A model generated the notes under the pieces. The model was given only the letters and a program-made list of their open reading frames with translations, was not told where the DNA came from and ran no database searches. DNA of 64,000 bases from Lunularia cruciata (lineage: Eukaryota > Streptophyta > Marchantiopsida > Lunulariales > Lunulariaceae): assembly GCA_948567375.1 (NCBI GenBank), contig OX419760.1:19406001-19470000 (forward strand). The letters are read 5' to 3'. Numbering within the stretch: position 1 is the stretch's first letter; each line of letters starts with the position of its first letter. This document shows positions 39,036-50,528 of the stretch, piece by piece. Both the position numbers and the translations under genes were made by a program.

Positions 39036-39206
39036 TTGACCTATAGCTGGTTCATTCTTTATATGGTATAGATTGCAAACAGGTGACTAACGATGGGGCT
39101 CCATAGCACCCAGCCTCTTGATCTTTGCCCATTATAGGGTATACCATATACTTAGAGTAGATGGCTATCTGGAGTTATAGGGACCTAACTGCCAGCTAGG
39201 GAGGCA

Positions 39207-39870
39207 ATTGTGGCACTTTAGAGTCTATGTATGACTTATGTGTGAGTTGTGCTTCTATAGTGTATGATGTTGACAACAATGTATATTGTGTAGTGATCTA
39301 TATTCACACGACAACTGTCACACCATTTGTAGTGTCGCATCTAGATTGCTCAGACACTGGAGTTGTAGTGATAGTAGTTAGAGTTATTTCAGCAGTTTCT
39401 CAAAGACTACTTTCCAACGGTCAGATTTTGTGTTTGAGGTACTGACTTCAAGGTGGGGCCCACTATCACTTTGCACCGTTTGCACCGTCGGGTGTGCTGT
39501 CAGTGGGACCGTTAGGGTTCAGACCTAGCTTGAGTCCAAGGGGTATACTTTCAAAGTGCAGCTCCAGAGAGCTCACTTCTCTGATGTTGAGCCTTCGAGT
39601 TCCTGGCTAGAGTGGACAGAAAGCCGGCAAGCATCACCTGGAGTCTCTTAGCTAGAGTGGGTGTGGCTTGACTATAATCAATGCCTTGTTGTTGGCAAGT
39701 TGTTGAGGATCAGATCAAGTATTGATCTGAGTTTGATTGATTTGAGTGGTAAAGGATCTGATTATTGTGGCACTTTAGAGTCTATGTATGACTTATGTGT
39801 GAGTTGTGCTTCTATAGTGTATGATGTTGACAGCAATGTATGTTGTGTAGCGATGTATATACGCACAACA
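39207..39870 (+). repeat. 3' terminal repeat region of element C with a duplicated ~107 bp block
   Basis: A block S at 39207-39315 (starting ATTGTGGCACTTTAGAG) is followed by 39316-39763, which matches the first 448 bp of the 5' LTR (18866 onwards). A second copy of S follows at 39764-39870. A purine-rich TAGGGAGGCA lies just before the first S. After the second S comes TAGG, which equals the last four bases before the 5' LTR (18862-18865). The region is rearranged relative to the 5' LTR, so the exact LTR limits are uncertain. Confidence 0.65.
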
Positions 39871-42800
39871 TAGGAGGAATCTTAGTTAGGATTCCCATAG
39901 CTAATCATAATTCCACTAAGGGTTGGGAACCTCTCTTTGACATTTACCCTTGGCTCAAGGGTCTATTACTTATGGCCTCCATGGTATGTCACTTGGTGAT
40001 TTAGACAAGATGTTTGAAGGTAGATTCCTAGTACAACCTTCTATTCATTCAATCAATGCAATGAGCAATTGAGGAGCACTAATTCATGATACAAGCCACA
40101 TAACAATCAAAGAAATTACACTTCATCATTCACCTTTCCATCCAACTAGGATAGAAGTTGATAATTTTGTATTAAGCTTAGGCCCCATCAATCTTAAGGC
40201 ATAGGAATAACAATATGGTCCTACGGGAGAAGGGTGGCCAATTCTCATAGCACGTTGTTCAATCCTTCTTGTAGGTAGTATTGTATCCTCAGCTTACATG
40301 TCCTTCCACCTTGGGCAATCCTCCAAAATCTTTGTAGTAGAAGACCCTCAAGTTTTACACCACTTGTAGTTAAAGACTTTGATATTTGTAAATATTCTTA
40401 AGTATAGATGACCTTTGGCCCAAAAGGTCTTTTGTGTGAAAAAACACCTTTGGTATGGAAGACCTTTGGAGTGAATCCTCTTCATAGTAGTAGGAAACCT
40501 TTGATGCAAAACACCTTGGGTTGTAAGTCTAAAGGCAAGTGAATTTTTTAGTTGTAAAGAAGGAACACCTAAGACCTCCCTTAATATGTGGAAGACTCTC
40601 AATTGCACCACATTAGGATAACATTAGTCAAGGAGTTATGATTAGCAATGTATATTGTAGATGCAAATCCAAGATTTATGGGAAACTATAGCCATTAGAT
40701 CCCTTTGGGGTGGAGTTGGAGAAGGCATTTGAAGCATAAGCCCAATGTAAATTGTGTTTACTTTTTGGTAATCAAGGAAATTAGCAAATGAACCTTCAAA
40801 CACTCTCTTTTCTTCTTTGTTAGCATGTTGTCTATTGCTTGGATGATTTTTTTGAGTAGTAGTGAGGAACTTCACAGTAGGTACAAATGCACTTGAGTGC
40901 AAAATGACATTTGCATGTTTTTGGGTTGTGTGATACATAGGTTCCAAAGAATTGAAGCAATGTGTGGAAGAGTTCTAGGTAGCTTGGAGCATTAATAGTA
41001 CCACAAAACCTAAAAGCAAGTTAGTCAATCAATACAAAGACTACATTAGGGTTACGCCTTTTTTGAAGAGCTTGGCTTTTGGCGTGGAAACCTTTGGCAT
41101 GAAGTGACCTTTGGTCTTTGGTGTGAAGTGAGCAATCATCTTCAAAAATCATCTGGAATATTTGTAGTGAAAGTGATATTTAGTTTTCCCAAGGAGTGAC
41201 ACTCATCTCTTTTGGGAATGGTTTTTGCTCAAGAGGTTAAATAGGAAATAATAAATAGATTGCAACATAGTGACACTTCTATTAATTCTAGCCAATTCTC
41301 AAGACATGTTCTTAAAATTTTTTTATTAGTGCATCAACATTGGTTGTCACATCTCTATCAATGCTTATAAGAAAAACAAGACAACAAAAAGTCATATATA
41401 GCTTATACATCATGTGAAACATTTGGATGTTTATAGGTAGAGAAATAATTAAAAATTATGACTCTAAAGCTTCTAAATAGATTCATCCTTCATGATTTGA
41501 TTGGAGTAAAAATTAATCATAGATTTCCCAAGAGTATATGAAGATTATGATGCAAGGACAAATAAATTAATATAAAGAATCAAGGAGCATATACTATAAC
41601 CTTTCTCCACTTTCTCAAATATAGTTATTACTTTTAATAACACATACAGTTTTTGCAATACATATTTTCAAGTGCATATCAACTTTACTTTCCAACATTC
41701 TCTTTTGTTTCATTTCTATATGTTTTACTCTCCCATTGAAAGGTTTTCCTCATTGGAATTCTTTTCTACCTAGTGGCTGTTGAATGTTTGAGGAAAGATT
41801 TTGGGTAATTCTTATTTAGAGAAGGTGTAAAAAACACCAATAACCTATTCTATCAGGACCATTAATACCTTTTGATTTAATTGATCCACTTAGCTTTATG
41901 ATTTGATTAGAATTATAAAACAGATATTTACTTCTAATTTAGTGTCTTATTTCATAGAGAATTGTTTATTAAATAACTAAAGTTGTATAAAAGGATTGTA
42001 AATTTTTGAGTGGAAGTTTGTTAAAGATAAAATATGGTTTTATTTAATATTTCCTTAAAGATATGAAAACTATATTCTATATTTGATTGAATTATGAACA
42101 TTTTTTAATTCTCACTCCGATTTCATATATAATTATACAATACCTTTGAGTTTTTTAATGATCATCATCAAACTGTGCATAACATTGAGGAATAGTTCAT
42201 GAAAGAGTGATTTGTATTAATTAGAACTAGGTTTCACCTTAGTTATACATGTGGAATTATAAATCATGCCTTGCACTTATCCATCTCTAAATTGAGTCTC
42301 CACGACATCTTGGATTATTGTCATGCAATTCTGCATGCTTAAGCATTCTCTTTCACCATCTTTAATCAAATATAATAGTCAAATATGTGGAATGATACAA
42401 ATTAAAAAAATCAAACTCCTTTTATGTTCATGTTTTCAATATAGTAGCTAAAACATTTTCTTCCAATAGTACATTTTGTGATCAACAAAGTCTACACTAT
42501 TCCATGAAGGATATTAAAAAGGGAAATGATATTTACACACCCATTTATTATAGTTCTACACCTCTTGCCGTATCAACAGCCAAGTTTGAGAGTGTTGAAT
42601 TAGTAGACTTTCAACTATATTTAACAAATAGTACCAAGTACATCATAAAGACAAATGCTTATACAAGCTTGATGCCTAAACCCCTCATTCTCCACCCAAA
42701 CTTCTCTTTTTGCCAAACTATTTAACAAATAACACCAGCTACATGATAAGAAAACGTGCGTATGCAAGCCTTATGCCTAAACCCAACTCCTCGTTCTCCA

Positions 42801-43709
42801 ACCGTGTCCCACTTGTTACCAAACTGCTTACAAAGTCATCCACCTCCTCAATTGCCTTGCTCGATTGTACGAATTGGGTGTGCAAACTTGCCCTGTACAA
42901 TGCAATGCTCGAGGAGCAAAAAGAGCTACATAATTAGATTAAGAATTGTATAGATGATGAGAATTGACCGCTGCACTTATCTGCTTGATTTGTGCATGCA
43001 ATTTCAGAATTAGTATGTCCTCTCAACTTTCCTAAAATATGAAGTTCAGATCAAATATGGCGTTTGTGGGTTGTTGCAAAATCTATCTCATGACAACGAA
43101 CAACTATGCTTAATTTCAAGTTGAGTTCCCCATAATTTAACATGGAAGTTATCACTATCTACGAGGGCTGCTTGACACAACTAGCATACATGAGGAGGTA
43201 AAGCATACAAGGACAAGAGGCATTTCCGTTAGCGCTCTTCATGGTGTATTCTATCTTTACTACGAATGATATTTGGCCCAAATCTTCCTGATCTTTTGTC
43301 TGTCCTTGAAACTCCATGTGTAGGTTTTGGCTTGAGGTTGAGGCTTGAGGTTGGCTGAGATCAGTTGAATAGATGTGGCTCACCATGTCTTGTTGCTTGG
43401 AATCTTGAGTGTCAACCTGGATAACATAACCAATAGGAAATTAGAGCTTAGCTAAAAACGGGTGTACGGGAACTCAGGATGCTTAAAACAATCTTCCAAA
43501 ATTACAAATGAAAATTTCTTTAACGACTAGAAGAAAAATGAGCTCCTTTGGATAAGAAGGAGGACATGAAATTGCTCCTGTCTTTTGCCAAAGAGGATAC
43601 AATTTTTTTTCAAAAGATTTCAATAGCTGTAAATTATATTAGATAGAGCACCTGAAGTCTGAACCATTGAATCATGTCGGTGAGGAAAGTGGGTGTTAAT
43701 GCCGCAAGG
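39871..43709. other. AT-rich stretch without a recognisable gene
   Basis: Nearly 4 kb with only short, uncharacteristic open frames. It includes a degenerate minisatellite (40360-40570 and 41050-41125) and long AT-rich runs (41300-42500). Nothing supports a protein or RNA gene. It probably contains old repeat sequence that I cannot classify. Confidence 0.6.
40360..40570. repeat. Degenerate minisatellite built on a CCTTTGG word
   Basis: Words such as GACCTTTGG, CACCTTTGGTATG and AACCTTTGATGC recur every ~25-45 bases, with an outlying patch at 41050-41125 (AACCTTTGGCATGAAG, GACCTTTGGTC, CTTTGGTGTGAAG). On the minus strand it gives a repetitive KGLPYQR-like translation that looks accidental. 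Confidence 0.55.
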
Positions 43710-43800
43710 AAATCAAATATCCATGGAGCAAACTAAACTCATGCAGCAATGGATATTTGATTTCGCCTGGACGTCTAGCAGTCTGCTTCTGCTAGACGTC
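43710..43800. repeat. Two adjacent perfect hairpins
   Basis: First hairpin: a 15 bp arm AAATCAAATATCCAT at 43710-43724 pairs with 43749-43763 across a 24-base loop. Second hairpin: a 12 bp arm GACGTCTAGCAG at 43770-43781 pairs with 43789-43800 across a 7-base loop. Both stems are perfect. Function is unknown. Confidence 0.75.
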
Positions 43801-44594
43801 TGCTTCCGCTTGACTATTTGGGAATTTGGGAGGGATGTGGAAATAGAATTCCCTAATTTGACGGGAGGTGTCGAATGCTATCAATCTTAGCGTGGAAATA
43901 TAGTAAATGGATCTGGAAATATCAAACAAAGATGCTTTCGCTAAAGATGTAATTGCAAGAACATTCAAAGACAACACGCAAAACCAGTATAAATTGTCCT
44001 ATAGATTACGGATTCTTTATTGTAATTTACGAATCTTGAACCGAATAAAGCGTTACTAAGCAATGCGTTGCATAGAAACTGACAATTCTCATTCGCTTTG
44101 ATATTTCATATCTCAAATGGGCTGTGGTCGAGGAGGGTTAATAGCGGACCTCCAGACGGTATCGAGGCCCCAATTACAGTTCTTAATTGGCCCTCTAACA
44201 AGAACGAAAAGAGCGCTTGTTAGTAACAGTAAAAGCCCAATTAGGAACTAATTAGAGTGCCTAATTGGCCTAATCAAAGAACAGAAACGAGCGTCCATTA
44301 GTAGAGTAGAAGCGTCCGGATGAGAGTGGATATGTGTGGGCCTCACGCTTCTAGAGAACGAAAGATTGGACGGGCAGTGGTGTGCTTTTCGCCACACTCC
44401 ACGACAGGAAGTGGACACACTGACTGGAACAAAGTGGATGATGATGCCCCAGGGCCTTCCGGAACACCTCAGAGGGGTTGGAATTGATTTGACACTGTGA
44501 GGAGGATTCATAGACCAGAAGGAGAAGCGAACGAGAAGCAGGGGAAGAATTTGCTGACAGAATTCGGGGTCGAGTAGGTGGTGGTTCATTATTC
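43801..44594. other. Upstream region of the rubredoxin gene
   Basis: Contains AATTGG-based inverted repeats around 44168-44190 and 44238-44266. The last ~250 bp are G/C richer, like a 5' UTR. No TATA box could be placed with confidence. Confidence 0.4.
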
Positions 44595-46561
44595 ATGGCC
44601 TCCGCAGCGGTAGTGCAGGTTCAGGCCTTGACGAAGGGATTGCCTGCATTGGGCGTCGAAAGACGTGGCAATTCGAAAGTGTCCGCGGTTAAAGGAGCTT
44701 CAGCCGGGCTCAGACAGCAGAATGACAGGCTAGCTCTGAAGAGTGCGTTCTACAATGGAGGATCATCCATGGTCGTCGCCGAAGCTGCAGGCGGAACTCC
44801 GCCTAGAATTACAATGAAGACTAGTACGCAGGGAGCCTACATTTGCAGGGACTGCGGGTGAGTTTCCTTTGGTCCTTTCTATCTTCCTGTGGTTCTGGAG
44901 CCAAGGTTCTAGCGACTTCTTCAGTACTGCGACTTTCCATTATATCTAATTTGGACGGGATGCTCTGATGGTTGCTGGCTTGTGTTTCGGTACTAAATTT
45001 TAGCTTAAAGGCTCAGTGGTGCTGATATAGTTTAATCGTCCTTAATTCGTGCGATAGGCCAACAGTGAAATCAAATAAAGGATAATACTGCAGAGAAATG
45101 ATGAGGCACAGAATAGCTTCCCGTTTTGCTGCTAGATAACTCTGTTCTTTTCTGTTTCACTCCAATGGACGTTTGTATTGCCATCAACTGGTGCTTGAAA
45201 TTTGGATCACAGTGTTGTTAAAGGGTCATGGGTTTTATTGATTTAGGAATGTTCGAAGATGTTGGTCATGCAACTTGCATTGTGGTTAGGTTTATTGTAA
45301 GTTTCTCCATTGTACGTAAGTTTCTATCTCAGTCTCAGAGGAACCAAGTTGAATTATGATATGTCTGTTTCGACGAATCATACCAGAACCAGGGTCTGCA
45401 TCTTGATGATTATGAATTTTTTCGCAACAACCTATTGCTGCTTAGCACATCTTTCCAAGCGCGTTCAAATCGCAAACATCATGGTTGTCTTTCATGGTGT
45501 ATAATTTGTCTTCCTGCTGGAGGTATCCGGATCAAACCCCCTCCTGATAGAGGGTAGTCTACTGATCACGGGAATCTTTGGGATCATACGCTTCAGAAGC
45601 TTAACGTTCGAGGAGACCTGTGCAATATCCTAGAGCTTATTGTTGGAATTAAATATGCTTCTGTCATTTAATTGGATTATTTACTGTTTTGTTCCGAGAA
45701 TAAATGAAGTATTCAGCTGGAGAACAACACATACTCGTACTTAGTGAAGCATGAGTGAAGCCATCGTGCAACCTTCACCGGAGGCTATAGACAATCCCAG
45801 GAGCCTTTCCACCCGCTCGGTCTAGAGGCAGCGAAGTTGACAAACAGAGGACCGCCTTAAGTAGTTGCTTGTGTTGGGCAGGTATATCTACAACGACCGC
45901 AAACCTTTTGAGAAGCTTACAAGCGATTATTCCTGCCCAGGTACGATCCTCCTGTCCTCTGTTCAACTTGAAATGCTTGCGAAGTAGAGGATCTGCAGAC
46001 AGCTACCCCTGCCACACTCGCGTGCTTCTTCTCCGATCCTCCAGATGATAGAGTTGGGGACGGAATGGGTGGTTCTTGAGTTTTAGCAATTATGGTCAGA
46101 CACGCCCTGCATCCTCATTGGTACATCTTTTTACTTCATAGTATGTGCCGCCCCGAAGAGGAGATTCAAGCCCTACGACGCACCCGTGGCGAGAAATTCG
46201 AATGATATGGCTGTCCGGAAAGCTCGGAAAGAAGAATTGAAGCAGATGGATTCATCGCTTGGGTAAGTTCGTCGAAACTCCTATCCGGTATTTATTATTC
46301 TCCAGTCATCCTAACCTTGTCAACCAGGATTGGTGCTCAAAATGGTCATGTTTCTTTCTTTCATCTCCATGAGGTCCATCATCTTGCTACTTTCTCACTG
46401 GCTGGTCTAAGGCTGCAGGCACTGATCTGTGTATTTACATGCGTCAAACTTGGAGACTGACCGTTTCTTTGTGCCGGTGTAGTTCTGCTTTGCCTATTGG
46501 AATTGCCATTGGAGCTGTCGGCCTTGTGGTGACGTTTATCTACCTCAACAGCACGCTATAG
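44595..46561 (+). CDS. RBD1: Rubredoxin-like chloroplast protein, RBD1 type (four exons)
   Basis: Predicted exons are 44595-44857, 45882-45940, 46142-46262 and 46483-46561, all with GT/AG borders and matching phases, giving 173 residues. Residues 1-~72 are Ala/Ser/Arg/Lys-rich, like a chloroplast transit peptide. The rubredoxin fold has its four iron ligands in CRDCGY (Cys84, Cys87) and CPVCAAPK (Cys106, Cys109). After a charged linker, residues ~150-169 form one transmembrane segment (LPIGIAIGAVGLVVTFIYL). This matches plant and algal RBD1, a thylakoid-anchored rubredoxin needed for photosystem II assembly. The start was chosen as the first ATG opening the transit peptide. The related ENH1 family is less likely because the C-terminal anchor directly follows the rubredoxin domain. 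The gene is intact and its exon ends are read by eye. Confidence 0.9.
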
Positions 46562-47100
46562 TGGCTCAGTACTACACGAGAATATTTTGGTACTCTATCC
46601 TCAACGACAAATGATGGTGGTTCAATCACAGTGTCTCCACCCCGAAATAGCCCGTATTCTGTTTCACTCCTGTAGTAATTTCAACCAGTAGCTTCCCATG
46701 TACTCTTAGTTCTTTTGCGAGTTGAATTGACATTTTGCAATTCCATTCATGTGCTTATGGCGACGGGATTGTCCCTCTTACCATACATCTTTCAATGTAT
46801 GCCCACAACTGGGCTGTTCAGTGAGTTTCTACTGTCGTTTCTATGCCTTCATGTTCTCCTTTGATCCTGGCAATTGACACTGAATCTGCTTAAGTTTTAT
46901 CAAAGTATGAAAATGCGCAACGGAATTCCCCACATACAAGTTCTACACCCGAAAGCAATTTGGGGTTGCACCTGCAGCAACTGCGATATAAACCTCTGAG
47001 CTCAGAGCACGGGAACCTAGACAGGCGAATAATCTCGTTTTGATCCCCAAACACGCAGCTAGAGATACTACATCGAAGGAACAGATCTTGTCAGCTTTAG
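46562..47100. other. 3' flank of the rubredoxin gene
   Basis: Presumed 3' UTR and spacer. No other coding sequence was recognised. Confidence 0.4.
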
Positions 47101-48019
47101 CCTTTGTGAAGTCTGGGAAAGATGGGTGGAAGCCCCATCTCCACCTTAGTCGCCATATCACGTGCCGTAAATGTAAATAACCGGCAACTACTCCACACAA
47201 GCAGCAGAGACGAGGTTTCCAGCTCCTTATACTTCAGCAGCATTGTTTTCGAGATTTGAGAGACAAACATCTCGCTCTTACCTCATGCTATAACAAGACC
47301 CGCAACATCAATCGAGAAGATGAGCATTCTTTCGCTAATGAACAAGATGAGTAGATCTGGGAAAGAGAGCGACTAATGCACATGACTCTTACTTCACTCA
47401 ATGATGCTATGACAGTCGTTTGCTTCTGCGACCTGTAGTCTACATATTACTCAGGCAGGGTGTCATCTTTGCAGTGATAATCTCGCAATTCTGTGGGGTA
47501 TAAGAGAAACTTCATAGGAGGACAATGCCAAGGAATGGGTCTTGAGCCAAGGCTTTTGGAGCCTGATGATGGAGCTATCATCGTTCACTGCTGGGTTTCA
47601 AAAGAAACTACTGCAGCTCTAAAATCAGCTCTCAAATTGATTCGTGGGATGGAAGGCACTACTGGTTGGGCCAACCAAGCGCAGGTGAACAACTTCAGTC
47701 TATATCTCCCAGATACACCATACGGTCGCAGAGATCTGAACATTTCCAGGGCCGATTGCTTGAAGAAGGTGGTGGGATGCTCCTCATGTTGATAAAGTCA
47801 ATGTTTTGGGAACGAGCCATGGTGGAACTGTGACCTACAGATGACACCCTGACACCCTGCCCGAAGTCTCGAGAGCAATGTTGTAAATCGAAGGAGCTGG
47901 AAAGTCATGTCTCTTATGGTTGTGTGGAGTAATCGGCGGTTAAGTTTACAACAGGTGATTATGGCGACGAAGGTGAAGATGGGGCGTCTGCCCATCTTTC
48001 ACAGACTTCGCAAAGGGCT
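47101..48019. repeat. Imperfect inverted repeat around the hydrolase pseudogene
   Basis: 47101-47258, read on the minus strand, resembles 47866-48019 on the plus strand. Shared blocks include AAGGAGCTGGAAA, TTGTGTGGAGTA, ATGGCGAC and GATGGGGC, with about three quarters identity by eye. The arms enclose about 600 bp including the hydrolase-like piece. A further short block (GATGACACCCTG) also recurs inverted, near 47452-47463 and at 47842-47860. Confidence 0.6.
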
Positions 48020-48430
48020 AAATATATGGCTAACTAGTTCGGGATAATATGGGATACCAGAGACCAACTTTTTGATCCCGACCTCACTGAGCATCTTTCA
48101 CAGACTTTGCAAAGGGCTAAATATATGGCTAACTGGTTCGGGATAGTATGGGATACCAGAGACCAACTTTTTGAACCCGACCTCACTAAGCAGCTGAAAT
48201 CGTGAGTGCTCTCTTATATTGAATTTGAGATACTCCCCAGCAAGTTTATAAAATTCAGTGCTCAACTTTAACTATTCCTCGTCTCTTTTGCAGGCATTTG
48301 GGCGATCAAGCACAACTAGTATTCATAAAGGGTGCAGGCCATGTTCCATGTTCCTCAAATTGAGTATCGTCATATATTCAACTCCTATGTTCTCAACTTT
48401 CTTCCTTGTTGAAACAACTATTAAGATAAT
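47493..48430 (+). pseudogene. Alpha/beta-hydrolase family pseudogene, rearranged
   Basis: Plant alpha/beta-hydrolase fragments are readable. 47493-47792 has IIVHCWVSKETT, then ANQAQVNNFSLYLPDTPYG and SRADCLKKVV, as in family members reading VHCWVPK...LYLPDLLFFG...QAxCLKKVV. 48292-48420 has LGDQAQLVFIKGAGHVP followed in another frame by IEYRHIFNSYVLNFL, the usual C-terminus around the catalytic His. The frame changes because ATGTTCC is tandemly repeated at about 48339-48352. A 99 bp tandem duplication (47993-48190) lies between. The nucleophile region (GxSxG) is missing. The pieces are host-derived and no longer form a gene. The family assignment rests on these fragments only. Confidence 0.6.
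47993..48190 (+). repeat. 99 bp tandem duplication (two copies, length divisible by three)
   Basis: 47993-48091 and 48092-48190 are near-identical, starting CATCTTTCACAGAC. The second copy reads open on the plus strand (AKYMANWFGIVWDTRDQLF) up to a plausible splice donor at about 48208 (GTGAGT). Confidence 0.85.
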
Positions 48431-48440
48431 AGAAATCTCC

Positions 48441-48825
48441 GGCTTTGTTAAAGCATTTTAACAATAGACATATCAAGGGAATTGATGTACCGAATTTCTG
48501 AGGCTCTTTTCATTTCTTGACTTGCTCACGCGCAAATACACGCAGACCATAATCTATTTCACGACGGCAACTTTAAGCGTTTCTTGAGCGCCGTCGAAAT
48601 ATATTACAATGTCTGAGAGGCAAAGAAGACGAATCGTAACACAATAAAGGACTAGTAAGTCTTCTTCATATCCTGCTAGAAACTCTGGGGAATCCGGATG
48701 TAATCTACTTCTTTCTAACAGGACCGAGTGCAGTGCCAAAGTAATAAGTACATTCTCACACAGTTTGAAGGAGCACGCAAACACGTCTTGTGCCAACCTT
48801 TCTGCATAAGGCTCAAGAATTACCA
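48441..48825. other. Spacer and 3' flank of the MOSC gene
   Basis: No independent gene was recognised. A 90-codon minus-strand frame (48554-48826) begins at the MOSC stop region and lacks family features; it is most likely 3' UTR. Confidence 0.45.
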
Positions 48826-49368
48826 TTACAACACGGGGAGTGGCTGATGAGGATGAGGAGGTAGTTCAACTTGTATCTGATCACCTGGACGTACTTCAGC
48901 CCCATGGACCACAATTGACATGACCCCGGCCTTGCGGATGAGCTTTCCTTGCTGGTCGCGGGCAAGGACAGCTTTCATCAATCCACTCTGAAATCCATTA
49001 AGCTGACTGCATGGATTGCGAAGGCCGGTAAGTTCTACAACAGCGCTGGACCCAATCTGCAAGCGTGTTCCTAAGGGAAGAGACAGAAGGTCTAGACCTC
49101 GAGTGGTGATGTTCTCTCCCATTTGCCCCGCCGATACACTGAATCCAGCTGCCTGCAGTTCATCGTGCAACTCGGAGTGAATTAGATGGACCTGGCGCAG
49201 ATTTGGACTCACTTCATCCTTCTTTTTGTTCCACAGATGCTCCACCGATTTGCCCCGATGGGCATCGCCGGCAACCCCCTCACCACTCACAAGACAAATG
49301 CTATTCTGATTAGCTTTACTGAAAGAATGTGCCTCGCTGCGGCTTACAGCGATAACTGACCCACTCAT
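48826..49368 (-). CDS. MOSC domain-containing protein (single exon)
   Basis: An intronless 180-residue frame on the minus strand. It is a complete stand-alone MOSC domain: LVSGEGVAGDAHRGK (residues ~27-40), RQVHLI (58-63), MGENITTRG (83-91), the conserved cysteine in LTGLRNPCSQLNGF (Cys120) and a final RPGDQIQVELP strand (160-170). MOSC domains occur at the C-terminus of molybdenum cofactor sulfurases and in YiiM-type proteins, where the cysteine is thought to carry sulfur for metallosulfur cluster formation; the exact substrate of small plant members is not known. No transit peptide is evident, so it is probably cytosolic. The length and GENITTxG motif are close to bacterial YiiM-like proteins, so ancient transfer is possible but not shown. 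Confidence 0.88.
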   Translation of the reverse strand: MSGSVIAVSRSEAHSFSKANQNSICLVSGEGVAGDAHRGKSVEHLWNKKKDEVSPNLRQVHLIHSELHDELQAAGFSVSAGQMGENITTRGLDLLSLPLGTRLQIGSSAVVELTGLRNPCSQLNGFQSGLMKAVLARDQQGKLIRKAGVMSIVVHGAEVRPGDQIQVELPPHPHQPLPVL

Positions 49369-50436
49369 TCTCCTCTAGAACTGGAACAAGTACTCTCGCT
49401 ACGATCAGTCAACCACAGTAATGTACAGTTACGCTACTCCTTTCGCTTCTATTTGAGCTCAAGGAAAAGACCTCCAAGAGGATCCATGAAAAGTATGTCT
49501 AGCGTATGCCGCACGTTTCCATCTCTTAGGACCGACCGAAGTCTGCTCTACGCCACTTACAGGAAGTTAAGGGTGCAGATAATGTATGTGTTGGTCTATA
49601 CGAGCACATCACCGCTGGATCCACAAAAACCTCCTGATTTGCTGACCAATGCTAGCAGTCCGTGTTCCAAAGTGTTGTCCCCACCCAGAACCTTAACAAG
49701 TATTCTCTCGCTTGCTTGTAGGGTGGTGAGAAGAGAAGAGAGGATAGCAAGGTAGTAAATGTATCGATGCATTCGGATTTGCATTTGCTACCTTCTCTAC
49801 CGCAATGAGGTTTAGTCTAGATTTGGCTTGTGTGTTTATATTTTCATTATTTGATCGTGAATGTGGTTCACGCTCACGATCTACACTCGTTCTGCATTGG
49901 TCTACTCTCGAGACAACAATGGTCTAGATGACATGGTGTTTTAGAGGAAGATAGAGGATAACTACCCATGATATCATCAAAGATATATTATTTACCATGA
50001 TATCATCAAAGATATATTATTTGCTATGGTCTATATGATATGGTGTACTTTTGGAACAAAGAAGATAATTACCCATGATATCATCAAGGATTTAGTGTTT
50101 GCTATCACGGATTTAGTGTTTGCTTGCTATGGCACTAGAGGGTGGATACCTTGCTTGAAGGGAATGTTTGTATGTTTACACATGTCAGAGTAGACTTATA
50201 CTTGGTCCAAGATGATCAAGGTGTTTTGATTATAGACTCTAAGCAGAATGCCATTTTGGAAAGAGTGATTACTCATCCCTTGGATGGATGATAAGCGGAG
50301 CAACCGCACTCAAGGTCTCCACATATAGGGGTATACAATGAGGTCATCTCTTTCTTCCTGTAGCCTTGGAGTTATATGGAGCTATGGACACTATGTTTGA
50401 CACATTTGTCAAGGAATGTATGAGAGCTTATCCCAG

Positions 50437-50528
50437 TAGACATTAGGGTTACCATTCTTACTCTCATACTTTCTAACATATTTAGACATTAGGGTTACCA
50501 TTCTTACTCTCATACTTTCTAACATATT
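50437..50528. repeat. 46 bp tandem duplication
   Basis: TAGACATTAGGGTTACC-type unit at 50437-50482, repeated at 50483-50528 with almost no change, so it is recent. Confidence 0.85.

Larger units (their letters stand above)
34624..39315 (+). mobile_element. Element C, right part: C5 methyltransferase, RT, RNase H, integrase, PHD-like finger; broken
   Basis: C resumes after D with a cytosine-5 DNA methyltransferase domain (34640-35620). A typical gypsy pol follows: a pre-RT extension (about 35985-36150), RT (MCGDYRPINQQTKADWYAMP at about 36308, then a YIDDILVYS box near 36616), RNase H (about 37020-37320), and integrase with WSLDFVGPL (about 38000) and LTDQG (about 38178). A C-terminal module ends in a PHD-like finger (about 38899-39035). 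Broken in several places. The domain order gag-protease-methyltransferase-RT-RNase H-integrase-PHD is not that of ordinary plant chromoviruses. Confidence 0.85.

Noticed and set aside
40348-40611. Minus-strand frame with repeated KGLPYQR-like units, suggesting a repeat protein
   Set aside because: The periodicity comes from the underlying minisatellite and no recognised repeat domain fits.
46943-47200. 85-residue minus-strand frame
   Set aside because: It overlaps the left arm of the inverted repeat and has no family features.
48554-48826. 90-residue minus-strand frame directly after the MOSC gene
   Set aside because: It overlaps the MOSC stop and lacks conserved motifs; probably 3' UTR.
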